A stretch of DNA of 64,000 nucleotides from Pseudopedobacter saltans DSM 12145 (GCF_000190735.1 NC_015177.1:434001-498000), one strand, 5' to 3'. Counted from the stretch's first letter, positions 1 to 9,618 are shown. Notes: generated by a model from the letters alone, not told the origin. Numbers and translations are program-made.

Positions 1-416
1 AATAGCGATGTTAAGTTATTGATATAGTTTTGCTCGGAATAATCAAAAGGCTGTCCTTCTGAAAAATTGAAATCGAAGCTCTTATCGCTGATACTTAACG
101 AAGTGGAATTATAAGAAGAATTAAATACAGGTCTGGTGCTTATAATTTGAGCTTCGGCTTTGAAATTACTTGAACCATCCCATTCTTTTATGTTCAGTAC
201 AAAACTACAATCTATCCTCTCGTTAGCTTTTATCTGATCATTAGACCATTTGCGATTATTCAAAAAATCGGTGATCGTTTGTTCCAAAATTTCTATCGGT
301 CTTTTATTGGTGTTTTGTATCTGCGGAGTAAGTATCTGTACACGGGCGTTCAGGTCTTGTGCCTGAATATTCACAACAGTAAAAAAACTCAATATAAGGG
401 ATAAACAATATCTCAT
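1..416 (-). CDS. porD: PorD-like type IX secretion protein (DUF4835), N-terminal part
   Basis: This reading frame runs off the left edge; about 138 N-terminal residues are visible. It begins with a signal peptide (MRYCLSLILSFF...IQAQ), followed by a segment with NARVQI, a Q-rich stretch and IDCSFVLNI, typical of the DUF4835 family that NCBI calls type IX secretion system protein PorD. The ATG overlaps the coaBC stop codon (ATGA, four bases), so it is translationally coupled behind coaBC, an arrangement common in Bacteroidota. The protein should act in the periplasm or at the outer membrane. Family assignment rests on recalled sequence pattern and synteny; the C-terminus cannot be judged. Confidence 0.8.
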   Translation of the reverse strand, partial: MRYCLSLILSFFTVVNIQAQDLNARVQILTPQIQNTNKRPIEILEQTITDFLNNRKWSNDQIKANERIDCSFVLNIKEWDGSSNFKAEAQIISTRPVFNSSYNSTSLSISDKSFDFNFSEGQPFDYSEQNYINNLTSL

Positions 417-1606
417 ATCAATTCTTTAATGACAGTTAAAATATCTTGTGCAACAGCATCTTTCGGTTTCAGATCGAAGCTTAATTGCTCTTTATTTTTC
501 TTAATGATAGTTATTTTATTTTCATTCCCCTGAAAACCGGCACCTTTATCATTCAATGAGTTTAGAACAATAAAATCAAGATTCTTGCGCTCTAATTTAC
601 TGATTGCATTAGAAATTTCATTCTGTGTTTCTAATGCGAAGCCAACTAAAATCTGCTTTTGCTTATGCGCACCTAAATAAGCCGCAATATCCTTTGTCTT
701 CTTTAATTCAAGATCAAAAGAGTCACTCGTTTTCTTTATTTTGTTGTCTGCCACAATAACAGGCGTATAGTCAGCAACTGCGGCACTTAGTATACAAATA
801 TCAGTTGAATCGTAATATTTAAGCACTTCATCGAACATTTCTGACGCAGATATAACATCTATTCTTTTTATAGAAGCGTGGTTTTGTTCTAATTGAGTTG
901 GTCCACATATCAGTGTTACTTCTGCACCTTGCTCTGCACAGGCATGCGCCAGAGCTAAACCCATTTTTCCCGAAGAATGATTCCCTATAAATCTAACCGG
1001 GTCAATTGCTTCGTAGGTTGGGCCGGCTGTTACCAGGACTTTTTTTCCTTTCAAAGCTAGATTGTCATTAAAATGATTGGCTATAACGTTGAAAATATCT
1101 GCAGGTTCGGCCATTCTCCCTTTACCAGACAGCCCACTGGCTAGTTCGCCTGTTCCCGGATTTATTAGTTTATTTCCGTAGGATTGTAGTTTTTCTAGAT
1201 TTGCTTTTGTAGAAAAATGTTTCCACATGTCTAAGTCCATGGCAGGAGCAAAATAAACCGGGCATTTTGCAGAAAGGTACGTAGCACTAAGCAGGTTATC
1301 GCACAGTCCGTTTGCAAATTTAGCCATGGTATTTGCTGAAATAGGAGCTATGATAAACACATCAGCCCATAAGGCTAATTCTACATGATTATTCCATTCG
1401 CCTGTATCTTCTTTATAATATTTGCTGTATACCGGATTTTTAGAAAGCGTGGAAAGCGTAAGAGGAGTGATAAAGGATGAAGCATCTTTGGTTAAAATCA
1501 CTTTGACCTGAGCGTCTGCTTTTACAAACAGACGAACTAATTCTGCCGATTTGTAACTTGCAATACTTCCGCATACCCCCAATAGTATGTTTTTCCCTTT
1601 AAGCAT
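413..1606 (-). CDS. coaBC: Bifunctional phosphopantothenoylcysteine decarboxylase/synthase CoaBC (Dfp)
   Basis: The enzyme makes 4'-phosphopantetheine for coenzyme A: the C-terminal CoaB half couples phosphopantothenate to cysteine and the N-terminal flavoprotein CoaC half decarboxylates the product. Visible CoaC marks are GSIASYKS near residue 13, the catalytic His74 in NNHVELA and PAMDLDMW at 121-128. The CoaB half starts near residue 188 with VLVTAGPTYE, then RFIGNHSSGKMG with the conserved Asn209. Length (397 aa) is normal. A Ser (S157, in ELASG) stands where the E. coli protein has its redox-active Cys158 in ELACG. It lies between rpoZ, from which a hairpin separates it, and porD, which it overlaps. 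Confidence 0.95.
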   Translation of the reverse strand: MLKGKNILLGVCGSIASYKSAELVRLFVKADAQVKVILTKDASSFITPLTLSTLSKNPVYSKYYKEDTGEWNNHVELALWADVFIIAPISANTMAKFANGLCDNLLSATYLSAKCPVYFAPAMDLDMWKHFSTKANLEKLQSYGNKLINPGTGELASGLSGKGRMAEPADIFNVIANHFNDNLALKGKKVLVTAGPTYEAIDPVRFIGNHSSGKMGLALAHACAEQGAEVTLICGPTQLEQNHASIKRIDVISASEMFDEVLKYYDSTDICILSAAVADYTPVIVADNKIKKTSDSFDLELKKTKDIAAYLGAHKQKQILVGFALETQNEISNAISKLERKNLDFIVLNSLNDKGAGFQGNENKITIIKKNKEQLSFDLKPKDAVAQDILTVIKELI

Positions 1607-1680
1607 ATTCAGTGTTAAAGTTTAAAAGTAAAAAATAAACTCGATACGCGAGTGATATTTATCGTAAAACAAATAATCAG

Positions 1681-1715
1681 AAAAAGACAAAGCCTGTTTA
1701 TGATAAACAGGCTTT
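1681..1715 (-). terminator. Rho-independent terminator after rpoZ
   Basis: A perfect 12-bp stem pairs 1689-1700 with 1704-1715 around a three-base loop. Read on the minus strand it is followed by GTCTTTTTC, a short U tract. It lies 34 bases past the rpoZ stop and 75 bases before coaBC, so it probably ends or attenuates the bamD-rpoZ transcript. Confidence 0.7.
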
Positions 1716-1748
1716 ACAATCCTTTTAAGGCTGACGCCTAACAAATAT

Positions 1749-2087
1749 TTAGCTATTGTTTTTTTTCTCTTTAGAAGGATTTCTGTGATATACTTTACCA
1801 TTGATAAACTCATCAATCGCAATTAAAGAAGCTTTAGGCATTCTTTCGTAGTGTTTAGAAATCTCGATTTGTTCTCTGTTTTCGAAAACTTCTTCCAGAT
1901 TGTCGTTGCTGCTGGCAAACTCAGCTAATTTAGAATGTAACTCTTCTTTTAAATTAGCAGAAATTTGGTTTGCTCTTTTGCTGATCACTACAATAGACTC
2001 GTATAGATTACCTGTTGCAGGGTCTAATTGTCTTAGATCTCTTGTTACAGTAGTGTTTGCAATTGTAGTTTTATTGTTGTTGCTCAT
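1749..2087 (-). CDS. rpoZ: DNA-directed RNA polymerase omega subunit (Bacteroidota type)
   Basis: A 112-aa protein matching the Bacteroidota RpoZ/RPB6 family: it has LDPATGNLYESIVVISKRA followed by an acidic region and PKASLIAIDEFINGK near the C-terminus. Omega binds the beta' subunit and helps RNA polymerase assembly. Its ATG lies 17 bases inside the end of bamD, so the two are translationally coupled; bamD-rpoZ-coaBC-porD is a recurrent order in Bacteroidota. A terminator-like hairpin follows. Confidence 0.9.
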   Translation of the reverse strand: MSNNNKTTIANTTVTRDLRQLDPATGNLYESIVVISKRANQISANLKEELHSKLAEFASSNDNLEEVFENREQIEISKHYERMPKASLIAIDEFINGKVYHRNPSKEKKNNS

Positions 2088-2940
2088 TTTTTGTGGCCTT
2101 TTTACTTTCTGTATAACTTGCTAATATTTTTTTCGCCTGTTCTATACCTTCTAAACTGGCTTCTTTTAATTTATTTGCGTCTTTAGAATACTTACTGTTT
2201 GGATATCTTTCCATAAAACGGTCGTATTCATCAATCGCTTCCTGATATCTTTCTTCCTGTTTAATCTCGCGGCTATTTTTTGCATATAGATATTGAGCTT
2301 CAATGGTCAGATAATCAATTTGTTCTGCATATTTTGTGTCAGGAAAATCTTTGATAGAATTTCTGAAAGCTATTACTGCAGCCTGATAATCTCCGATATC
2401 AAGAAAAAGTTTTGCATTTGCGAAAGACTTTTGCTCTAATTTATCTCTTAATGATTCGATTAGCTTACTTGCTTCTGCAACCCTGTCGCTTTGTGGATAA
2501 AGGTTAATGAATAATTGAAAAGATTCAATCGCTTTATAAGTGTTGTCCTGATCAAGAGAATAAACCGGCGATTCCAAATACATACAATATGCAGTCATGA
2601 AACGGCATTCTTCTGCTTTTGGACTACTTGGATAAGTGTCTGCGAAAGTTTTGAAGTGATATCTTGCAGATATATAATCCTTTAATTTATAATTCGTATA
2701 CGCGTAATAGTAGTATAAATCCTCAGCCTCAGAACGCCCCCTGTAACGCTGTACCAGATCATCAAATAAAGACAAAGCTTTGGTGTAGTCTTTTTTATTA
2801 TAGAGTTTTATAGCTTCCTGATATTTACGGCCAGTATCTGAGCTTTCTCTAAGCTTTTCAAATTTGCTTTTACAGCCAGTAATGCTCAAGCCAATAATTA
2901 ATATTAAGCCTAATAATGAGAAACCTTTACTCTTTAACAT
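2071..2940 (-). CDS. bamD: Outer membrane assembly lipoprotein BamD (YfiO)
   Basis: A 289-aa lipoprotein of the BAM complex, which inserts beta-barrel proteins into the outer membrane. The N-terminus has a hydrophobic signal and a lipobox (SITGC, lipidated Cys23). Tetratricopeptide-like helical repeats follow, with motifs such as YYYAYTNYKLKDYISARYHF and YPNSKYSKDANKL. The C-terminal end is lysine and glutamine rich. The last 17 bases overlap rpoZ. A good TAnnTTTG box lies only a few bases before the ATG, so the mRNA may have almost no leader. Confidence 0.93.
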   Translation of the reverse strand: MLKSKGFSLLGLILIIGLSITGCKSKFEKLRESSDTGRKYQEAIKLYNKKDYTKALSLFDDLVQRYRGRSEAEDLYYYYAYTNYKLKDYISARYHFKTFADTYPSSPKAEECRFMTAYCMYLESPVYSLDQDNTYKAIESFQLFINLYPQSDRVAEASKLIESLRDKLEQKSFANAKLFLDIGDYQAAVIAFRNSIKDFPDTKYAEQIDYLTIEAQYLYAKNSREIKQEERYQEAIDEYDRFMERYPNSKYSKDANKLKEASLEGIEQAKKILASYTESKKATKNEQQQ

Positions 2941-2944
2941 CTTG

Positions 2945-2975
2945 CAAAGATAGTTTAATAAATAATATATGTCAA
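2945..2975 (-). promoter_or_regulatory. Bacteroidota-type promoter of bamD
   Basis: On the minus strand a -7 box TATCTTTG (2952 to 2945) is preceded, 20 bases upstream, by a TTG -33 element (2975-2973). The box ends four bases before the bamD ATG at 2940, so the expected start of transcription falls at or beside the start codon. Confidence 0.65.
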
Positions 2976-3212
2976 TTTCTATTTTTTCTGTTTTTCAAAC
3001 GGTTCCCTAAGCTAAGAAGCCTCCAAAGCACAGTGAAAAGTTTAACATTCTTTAACAAGTAAAATTGTAGATGCGTCAATTCACTTTGTTAACGGATAAC
3101 AATAGATTAATGAGCAAGTAGTTGATTGACTTCGTGTTAAATAGTGGGTGCGCGGTTTGCTGTAATTTGCTTACGTTTACCGCATTTTGCGATGTTAAGC
3201 TTATATTTCTTC

Positions 3213-3254
3213 GGGACTTCTTCGAGAAAACCCCTGTTTTTCCGAAGAAGTCCC
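3213..3254. repeat. Long imperfect palindrome in the bamD upstream gap
   Basis: GGGACTTCTTCG (3213-3224) pairs perfectly with CGAAGAAGTCCC (3243-3254). Inside it AAAAC pairs with GTTTT around a CCCT loop, separated from the outer stem only by an A/C mismatch and a G-U pair, giving about 18 pairs in 42 bases. No U tract follows on either strand, so it is not a simple terminator. It lies in the 455-base gap 2941-3395, which otherwise holds the bamD promoter and no gene I can support (the small plus-strand frame at 3122-3352 crosses this palindrome and has no recognisable features). A mobile palindrome or a protein-binding site is possible. Confidence 0.6.
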
Positions 3255-3395
3255 CAAGCAGTCTAAGCCTATTTCCTTCTCAAAATAGCCAAAAGCACTA
3301 TAGGACTATCATAAAAAATGGTAATTATAATGATTTCAAAAGCGTACTATAATTCCCTTTAAGTTATTCTGGATTGGAACGATCTGTATTAAAAT

Positions 3396-3989
3396 TTACA
3401 TTGTACTGAAATAACTCACATTACCGTCCATACTTACCATTAGCACAACATTACGTACACCGTTTGATACTTCTACAAAATAGTTATTGGCATCTTCAAA
3501 CTGAGTCCCATACAATAGCATATCTGAATCGTTAGATTCATTGTCATTAAACATAATGACCTTGTTAATTTGATAACCTTCATAATGTTTATTGATGTCG
3601 TTTACAGCAGATGGAGGAAGATCGTTAATCGTTTTATCTACAGTTGTACCTACTAGTTTAGAATCGTAATCATAATAGGCTGTGGTTTTTGCACCGTCTT
3701 TCATGAAAGTAGCTTCATCAAAATTAGTGCTTCTTGCCCATGAAACATCTGAAACTTCGCCAAAATCACTCGCAAAGCTCTGTTTAGATAAATCACTTAC
3801 TTCCGAACCTCTTAGTTCACGCAAGGCTTTTCTTGCGATCTTTTTGTCGGCTTGTATGCGTGCTTCCATTTCCTTTTTTTCTTTTTTAAGCAACATTTCT
3901 TCTGTTTTCTTGTCGCTTTGTGCAGTAGCTGTAGATATAGACAAAGCAACTATAAATGCTACAGACACGATTTTAATTAAACTTTTCAT
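3396..3989 (-). CDS. Secreted protein of unknown function, PepSY-like fold possible
   Basis: A 197-aa protein with a clear signal peptide (residues 1-23, ending TATAQ), then a charged, probably helical stretch rich in Lys and Glu (about 25-60), then a domain with SWARSTNFDEATF, TTAYYDYDSKLVGTT and LPPSAVNDINKHYEGYQI. The last pattern resembles the PepSY-like putative-inhibitor domains that are abundant in Bacteroidota periplasms; that is inference, not identification. It stands alone in its own transcript between bamD and the FUSC gene. Confidence 0.65.
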   Translation of the reverse strand: MKSLIKIVSVAFIVALSISTATAQSDKKTEEMLLKKEKKEMEARIQADKKIARKALRELRGSEVSDLSKQSFASDFGEVSDVSWARSTNFDEATFMKDGAKTTAYYDYDSKLVGTTVDKTINDLPPSAVNDINKHYEGYQINKVIMFNDNESNDSDMLLYGTQFEDANNYFVEVSNGVRNVVLMVSMDGNVSYFSTM

Positions 3990-4318
3990 AATAGTAGATT
4001 TTAAAAATTAAAGATGTTTTTTACTCAAAATATCTTTATTAAAAATACGGATAATTTCTTGTCTTTTTTCAAATTTTTTGTTCTAAAAAAAAAGTGTAAT
4101 TATTTGATTATTAGTTGTTTTTGTGTTTTTATTCAATCCTTTTTTGATGTGAAAAATGCGATTTGAATTTTATATTAATTAAATTTTAGATGTTTTAAAC
4201 TTATTGATAATAAGTGTACGGAGGGATTTTTACAAATCATGTGATTTCTTGATTTTAGATTGAAATTTCTCTCTAAATTTCTATAATGATTTGTTTTTTA
4301 GAAGTCTATTTAATCAGA
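3990..4318. other. AT-rich intergenic stretch
   Basis: This 329-base gap lies between the start of the secreted-protein gene and the end of the FUSC gene. It is very AT-rich with long T and A runs. It must hold the promoter of the 3396-3989 gene, but I cannot fix a convincing -33/-7 pair, and I see no open frame or strong hairpin. Confidence 0.5.
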
Positions 4319-5431
4319 TTATACGTGTTTTCTTTTTCTGAAAAGTACCTTCGCTATTCGTAATCTTCTGAGTGCCTGGTGTCTTATCTGTTCGTTGTGT
4401 ACAAACCAACCGCCAATTGCTCCAATGATACTTCCTAATAGAACATCTAACATTCTAATGGCAATCAATTCTGTAGGATGTTGCATAATTGGGCTTCCTG
4501 CTTCTATCAGCAAAATGGTTAAAGGTGTAATAAATATTACAGCTAAGGCGTAATTTCTGGTCACGACGACTTCTACAATATACTGTAGTATAACAATAAC
4601 GAGATATAAAACAAAAGCATGGTTTACCAAAGACAGTATTACCCAGCAAAAGGCCATTCCCATAAAAGTACCAGCTATTCGGTACAATCCCCTTCTCCAG
4701 GTATGTTTAATTGTTACACCCTGCATAACCGCTATGCAGGAAACAGGAATCCAATATGGCTTTTCTATTTCCAATAAATGGCCAACCAGCATTGCTCCAA
4801 ACATAAACAGGGCGATTATAACAGCTTCTATATGGTTTGCATAGTTCTTTAATCCCGTTATGGATAAATCTCGCTTCTCATGGATAAGTTGTGTATTGGA
4901 AGTTTTAGATTGTATTAAACTATATATTAATGCAAATGTACAGGCTGTCATGGTACCAATGGCAACTAAACCAATGTGATGAGGGATTAGTGCTAAGTTA
5001 AAGGGTATTGCGCTGCCCATAGATGCAAGCATAATGAAAAAGAAATTTCCGGGTGGGGCAAGTCTTAGCCATAGAGATATGTAATGGATAATGCCACATA
5101 AAAGCCCAAATGTTATGCAGGAGATGATGAAGTTGAAACTGAATAGCAATCCAACTGCGTAAGAAACCATGAAACCAAAAGAACACATTAATAGTTTTCC
5201 CATTCTATCTATAAAACTGGATTTTATTGGGATATAAAGTATCACCAAGCCAGAAAAACTAATTATAAGCGCATTGCTAAGCTGATTTAGCAATAACCCG
5301 ATGAATAACGGGGCGCCAATACATAAAGCAGCTAAAACCGGTACAGCCCAATGCCTTCTTTGTGGAGTTAAGCTAAATAGGTTTTTAACTTCTTCGATTA
5401 ATAGCTTTTTTATGTTGGGCCTCATTTTCAT
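4319..5431 (-). CDS. FUSC-family inner-membrane protein
   Basis: A 370-aa membrane protein with about ten hydrophobic segments in two clusters (about 28-160 and 200-330), the usual form of FUSC (fusaric-acid resistance/YccS-like) proteins. A PYWIPVSCIAVMQG motif near residue 225 and a following TWRRGLYRIAGTFMG match the conserved second half of the family. The family is linked to efflux of aromatic acids, but the substrate here is unknown. It is divergent from araB and appears to be a single-gene transcript. Confidence 0.8.
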   Translation of the reverse strand: MKMRPNIKKLLIEEVKNLFSLTPQRRHWAVPVLAALCIGAPLFIGLLLNQLSNALIISFSGLVILYIPIKSSFIDRMGKLLMCSFGFMVSYAVGLLFSFNFIISCITFGLLCGIIHYISLWLRLAPPGNFFFIMLASMGSAIPFNLALIPHHIGLVAIGTMTACTFALIYSLIQSKTSNTQLIHEKRDLSITGLKNYANHIEAVIIALFMFGAMLVGHLLEIEKPYWIPVSCIAVMQGVTIKHTWRRGLYRIAGTFMGMAFCWVILSLVNHAFVLYLVIVILQYIVEVVVTRNYALAVIFITPLTILLIEAGSPIMQHPTELIAIRMLDVLLGSIIGAIGGWFVHNEQIRHQALRRLRIAKVLFRKRKHV

Positions 5432-5716
5432 CTATTCAATGTTTTTTAAAACACATATCGAACTTTTAAATATAGGAATTTGGTATCCATTGGGATAACG
5501 GTTAGGTATAACTATATTAAAAGTTCGCACTTTACAGTTTTAAGCATCAGAGCTATTATGAGATCTTTTTGAGTTTAATAATCGATTTATTTATTTTATT
5601 TTCAATAAGATAGGCAGGAGTATTCTGTTATATACATAATATTTTTTTAAATTATCTTTATTTTTTACCTAAATAAGTGTTAATTTGACATTAATAAGAA
5701 CTGATTATCTAAAATA
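5432..5716. promoter_or_regulatory. Divergent promoter gap between the FUSC gene and araB
   Basis: These 285 AT-rich bases separate two divergent genes and must carry both promoters. I found no perfect TAnnTTTG box and no convincing AraR operator. Bacteroidota arabinose operons are known to be controlled by a NUDIX-type AraR, but no such regulator gene lies in this window. Confidence 0.4.
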
Positions 5717-7357
5717 ATGTTTGTAATAGGAGTAGATTACGGTACGGATTCTGTTAGGTCTGTAGTGGTTAATGCGAAAAATGGGGAAGAGTTGGCTTCT
5801 TCTGTGTTTTACTATCCGAGATGGAAAAAGGGAGAGTTTTGTGATCCGGCAAAAAATCAATTTAGGCAACATCCGCTAGACTATATAGAGGGTTTAGAAA
5901 CTACAATTAAAGATTGTTTAAGCAAAGCTGGGCAAGATATTGCCAGACAAGTTAAAGCCATATCTGTTGATACAACTGGCTCTACTCCGATTGCTGTTGA
6001 TAAAAACGGTACACCCTTATCGCTAAAGCCTGATTTTGAGGATAATCCTAATGCTATGTTCGTTTTATGGAAAGATCATACTTCTATAAAAGAAGCAGAG
6101 GAAATAAATAAGCATGCAGAAAAATTTGATATCAATTACCTGCAATATGTTGGAGGGATTTATTCTTCCGAGTGGTATTGGGCCAAATTACTTCACGTTT
6201 TAAGAGAGGATGAAGCTGTTAGAAATAGTATCTATACTTTTGTTGAGCACTGTGATTGGATTCCGTTTTTATTATCCGGTGGAAATGAAGCTTCCGATTT
6301 GAAAAGAGGTGTTTGTTCTGCGGGACACAAAGCTTTATATGCAGAGGAGTTTGGCGGATTACCTCCGGAAGAGTTTTTTACATCGTTAGACCCGCTTTTA
6401 GCTGGGTTCAGAGGAAAAGCTTTTGATAAGACTTATACATCTGCAGAAGTTGCTGGAACTATTAGTGAGGAATGGGCAGCGAAATTAGGTGTTCCTGTTG
6501 ACGTAAAAATAGGTGTCGGTGCATTTGATTGCCATATGGGTGCTGTTGGAGGACAGATAGAACCATACTATTTAAGTAAAGTAATGGGTACTTCTACCTG
6601 TGATATGCTGGTTGCTCCAATAGATGAAGTAAAAGATACTTTAGTAAAGGGGATTTGTGGTCAGGTGAATGGGTCAATCATTCCAAATATGATAGGTATG
6701 GAAGCAGGGCAATCTGCCTTTGGTGATGCTTATGCTTGGTTTAAAAATGTACTGGCGTGGCCATTGAAAAACCTGGGTACGGATTTGCTGGAAGAGGAGA
6801 TTATCAAAAAAATTGAAGACCAGATTATTCCCGAACTGGCAAAAAGAGCAAATGAATTAGATCCGGAACATGAAGCTGAGTTTGCAATTGAATGGCTAAA
6901 TGGCAGAAGAACTCCGGATGCAAATCAGGCGTTAACGGGTGCTTTGTTTGGTTTAAGCCTGGGAACCGATGCGCCAAACATATTTAGAGCTATTGTAGAA
7001 GCAACTTGTTTTGGAGCCAGAACAATTGTCGAGAGATTTGTAGAACAAGGTATCCCTATTAAAGGTCTGATAGGTTTGGGTGGGGTAGCCAAGAAATCTC
7101 CCTTTATAATGCAAATGATGGCGGATGTCATGAATATGTCTATTAAAATTCATAAATCAGAGCAAACTTGTGCCATCGGTGCAGCAATGTTTGCTGCTAC
7201 TGTTGCAGGAATTTACCCAAAAGTAGAAGATGCCATGGTTGCTATGGGGCAAGGTTTTGATGCTGAATACTTTCCAAATCCGCGAAGGGTTGAAATTTAT
7301 GAAAAGCGATTCCAAAATTACCTTAAAGCAGGCGCTTTTGTAGAGTCAAATAGTTAA
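5717..7357 (+). CDS. araB: Ribulokinase AraB
   Basis: An FGGY-family sugar kinase of 546 aa that phosphorylates L-ribulose to L-ribulose 5-phosphate in arabinose catabolism. The N-terminal nucleotide-binding fold starts GVDYGTDSVRSVV (5-17). Further marks are SVDTTGSTP, GTSTCDM, and in the C-terminal half GLGGVAKKSPFIMQMMAD, the FGGY phosphate-binding signature. It is the first gene of araB-araD-araA, with eight bases to araD. Length and motif order are normal, so the assignment as ribulokinase is firm. Confidence 0.96.
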   Translation: MFVIGVDYGTDSVRSVVVNAKNGEELASSVFYYPRWKKGEFCDPAKNQFRQHPLDYIEGLETTIKDCLSKAGQDIARQVKAISVDTTGSTPIAVDKNGTPLSLKPDFEDNPNAMFVLWKDHTSIKEAEEINKHAEKFDINYLQYVGGIYSSEWYWAKLLHVLREDEAVRNSIYTFVEHCDWIPFLLSGGNEASDLKRGVCSAGHKALYAEEFGGLPPEEFFTSLDPLLAGFRGKAFDKTYTSAEVAGTISEEWAAKLGVPVDVKIGVGAFDCHMGAVGGQIEPYYLSKVMGTSTCDMLVAPIDEVKDTLVKGICGQVNGSIIPNMIGMEAGQSAFGDAYAWFKNVLAWPLKNLGTDLLEEEIIKKIEDQIIPELAKRANELDPEHEAEFAIEWLNGRRTPDANQALTGALFGLSLGTDAPNIFRAIVEATCFGARTIVERFVEQGIPIKGLIGLGGVAKKSPFIMQMMADVMNMSIKIHKSEQTCAIGAAMFAATVAGIYPKVEDAMVAMGQGFDAEYFPNPRRVEIYEKRFQNYLKAGAFVESNS

Positions 7358-7365
7358 GAAGTAAA

Positions 7366-8067
7366 ATGAGTAAATATAAATTCATAAGACAGTCTGCATA
7401 TGAGAGCAATATGCAACTTCCAAAATTAAATTTGGTGTTCTCTACTTTTGGGAATGTGAGTGTAGTAGACAGAATAGAAAAAGTTTTCGCTATAAAGCCA
7501 AGTGGTTTGCCTTACGAGAAGCTTTCACCAGATAATATGGTGATTTGCGATTTTGAAGGAAACGTGGTAGAAGGGGATTTAAGGCCATCTTCTGATACTA
7601 AGACACATGCGGTTTTATATAAGCATTGGGAACATATCGGAGCGGTGGTTCATACGCACTCTAAACATGCTACTGCCTGGGCGCAAGCACAGAGAGATAT
7701 TCCGATTTTTGGAACTACTCATGCAGATTATTTGACTACTGATATTCCTTGTGCGCCACCAATGGATGATGCGAAGATTGTAGGGAACTATGAGTATGAA
7801 ACGGGATTCCAGATTTTAGATCATTTCAAAAATAATAATTTGAAATATGAAGAAGTAGAAATGGTTTTAGTAGGGAATCATGCTCCTTTCACTTGGGGAA
7901 AAACTGGTGAAAAGGCTGTTTTTAACAGCGCTTTATTAGAGTATGTTGCAGAATTAGCTACGTTAACAGAGCAAATTAATCCCAAAGCTCCGAGATTAAA
8001 AGATTCTTTAATCAACAAGCACTGGGAGAGAAAGCATGGTGCTAATTCTTATTACGGACAATGTTAA
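7366..8067 (+). CDS. araD: L-ribulose-5-phosphate 4-epimerase AraD
   Basis: A class II aldolase-fold, zinc-dependent enzyme of 233 aa converting L-ribulose 5-phosphate to D-xylulose 5-phosphate. It shows the substrate-binding SGLPYEKLSPDNMV near residue 45, the metal-binding histidines in VVHTHSKHATAWAQ, and GTTHADYL. A C-terminal KHWERKHGANSYYGQ stretch matches the family end. It is the middle gene of the arabinose operon, which sends its product to the pentose phosphate pathway. Confidence 0.96.
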   Translation: MSKYKFIRQSAYESNMQLPKLNLVFSTFGNVSVVDRIEKVFAIKPSGLPYEKLSPDNMVICDFEGNVVEGDLRPSSDTKTHAVLYKHWEHIGAVVHTHSKHATAWAQAQRDIPIFGTTHADYLTTDIPCAPPMDDAKIVGNYEYETGFQILDHFKNNNLKYEEVEMVLVGNHAPFTWGKTGEKAVFNSALLEYVAELATLTEQINPKAPRLKDSLINKHWERKHGANSYYGQC

Positions 8068-8091
8068 AACGAAAATATCAATATAAAATCA

Positions 8092-9594
8092 ATGATTAGT
8101 TTAAAAGATTTTGAAGTTTGGTTTGTTACAGGAAGCCAGGACTTATATGGAGAAGAAACATTAAAGCAAGTAGCTGTTCATGCAGAAAAAATAGCTCAGT
8201 TTTACAATGAGAATCAAGAGATTCCGGTAAAAGTGATTTATAAACCTATTGTACTTACTCCAGATCAGATTTATAAAACATTAAGTGAAGCTAATGTTGC
8301 AGCAAACTGTGTGGGTATTATCACTTGGATGCATACTTTCTCTCCGGCGAAAATGTGGATCAGAGGTTTAGAGGTACTTAAAAAACCTTTGTTGCACTTG
8401 CATACACAATTCAATCGAGACATTCCTTGGGATTCTATCGATATGGATTTCATGAATCTGAATCAAAGTGCTCATGGCGATAGAGAATTTGGTTTTATGG
8501 TATCCCGCATGAGAAAGAACCGTAAAGTTGTTACAGGTTTCTGGCAGGAAGCAACTGTAATTAAGGATATTGCTATTTGGGCAAGAGCTGCCTCAGCATG
8601 GTACGATTGGCAAGGTGCTAAATTTGCAAGATTTGGCGATAATATGCGTTTTGTAGCTGTAACAGACGGTGATAAGGTAGAAGCAGAACGTAAGTTTGGT
8701 TATGCTGTAAATACCTATGCTGTTGGAGATTTAGTTGCGGTAATCAACGCAATTGAAGAAAAAGATGTTGACGCTTTAATGGCGGAATATGATGCAAGTT
8801 ATACGCTGGCTTCAGATCTACAAGAAGGCGGTAGCAGAAGATCGAGTGTTAGAGATGCTGCAAGAATAGAACTTGGTTTAACGAAATTTCTGAAAGACGG
8901 AGGATTTAAAGGTTATTCTAATACGTTTGAAGATTTACATGGAATGGTTCAATTGCCAGGCATAGCTTCTCAACGTTTGATGGAGCAAGGATACGGTTAT
9001 GCAGGTGAAGGTGACTGGAAAACTGCTGCCCTGGTAAGAGCAGCCAAAGTTATGGGCGCTGGTTTAGATGGTGGTAATGCTTTTATGGAAGATTATACTT
9101 ATCATTTTGATCCAGAAAACTCCATGGTTTTAGGCTCACATATGTTAGAGGTGGATTCTTCTCTAGCAAAAGAAAAACCATCACTGGAAGTTCATCCTTT
9201 AGGTATTGGCGGTAAAGCAGATCCTGCAAGATTGGTATTTAATGTAAGAAAAGGTGCTGCTTTAAATGCTTCGTTGGTAGATATAGGGAATCGTTTCAGA
9301 TTGGTAGTAAATGAGGTTGAAGCCGTTGAAACGGAAAATCAATTGCCAAAACTTCCTGTTGCCAGAGTGTTATGGAAACCACTTCCTGATATGAGAACAG
9401 CTTGTACAGCCTGGATCTATGCAGGTGGTGCGCATCATACCGTTTTTAGTCAGAACTTAACACCTCAATATTTTAAAGATTTTGCTGATATCGCAGGAAT
9501 CGAATATGTAGTTATTGATGCAGAAACAAAATTAGCCCAATTTGAAAATGAGTTGAGATGGAATGATGTTTACTATTCTGTTCTACAGAAATAA
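8092..9594 (+). CDS. araA: L-arabinose isomerase AraA
   Basis: A 500-aa enzyme that converts L-arabinose to L-ribulose, the first step of the pathway although its gene is last in this operon. The N-terminus [15 protein letters not shown] and the internal [18 protein letters not shown] are family signatures, as are [15 protein letters not shown] (catalytic glutamate region) and [10 protein letters not shown] with a metal-site histidine. The length equals that of E. coli AraA. A strong terminator follows. No arabinose transporter or arabinosidase lies next to it. Confidence 0.97.
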   Translation: MISLKDFEVWFVTGSQDLYGEETLKQVAVHAEKIAQFYNENQEIPVKVIYKPIVLTPDQIYKTLSEANVAANCVGIITWMHTFSPAKMWIRGLEVLKKPLLHLHTQFNRDIPWDSIDMDFMNLNQSAHGDREFGFMVSRMRKNRKVVTGFWQEATVIKDIAIWARAASAWYDWQGAKFARFGDNMRFVAVTDGDKVEAERKFGYAVNTYAVGDLVAVINAIEEKDVDALMAEYDASYTLASDLQEGGSRRSSVRDAARIELGLTKFLKDGGFKGYSNTFEDLHGMVQLPGIASQRLMEQGYGYAGEGDWKTAALVRAAKVMGAGLDGGNAFMEDYTYHFDPENSMVLGSHMLEVDSSLAKEKPSLEVHPLGIGGKADPARLVFNVRKGAALNASLVDIGNRFRLVVNEVEAVETENQLPKLPVARVLWKPLPDMRTACTAWIYAGGAHHTVFSQNLTPQYFKDFADIAGIEYVVIDAETKLAQFENELRWNDVYYSVLQK

Positions 9595-9618
9595 AGAACT
9601 ATAAGAAAACCAAACCAT

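Noticed and set aside
3122-3352. 76-codon plus-strand frame upstream of bamD
   Set aside because: It runs through a large palindrome, has no homologous-looking features and starts without a promoter; treated as non-coding.
5432-5716. Possible AraR operator before araB
   Set aside because: No clear palindrome or repeated motif could be found by eye.
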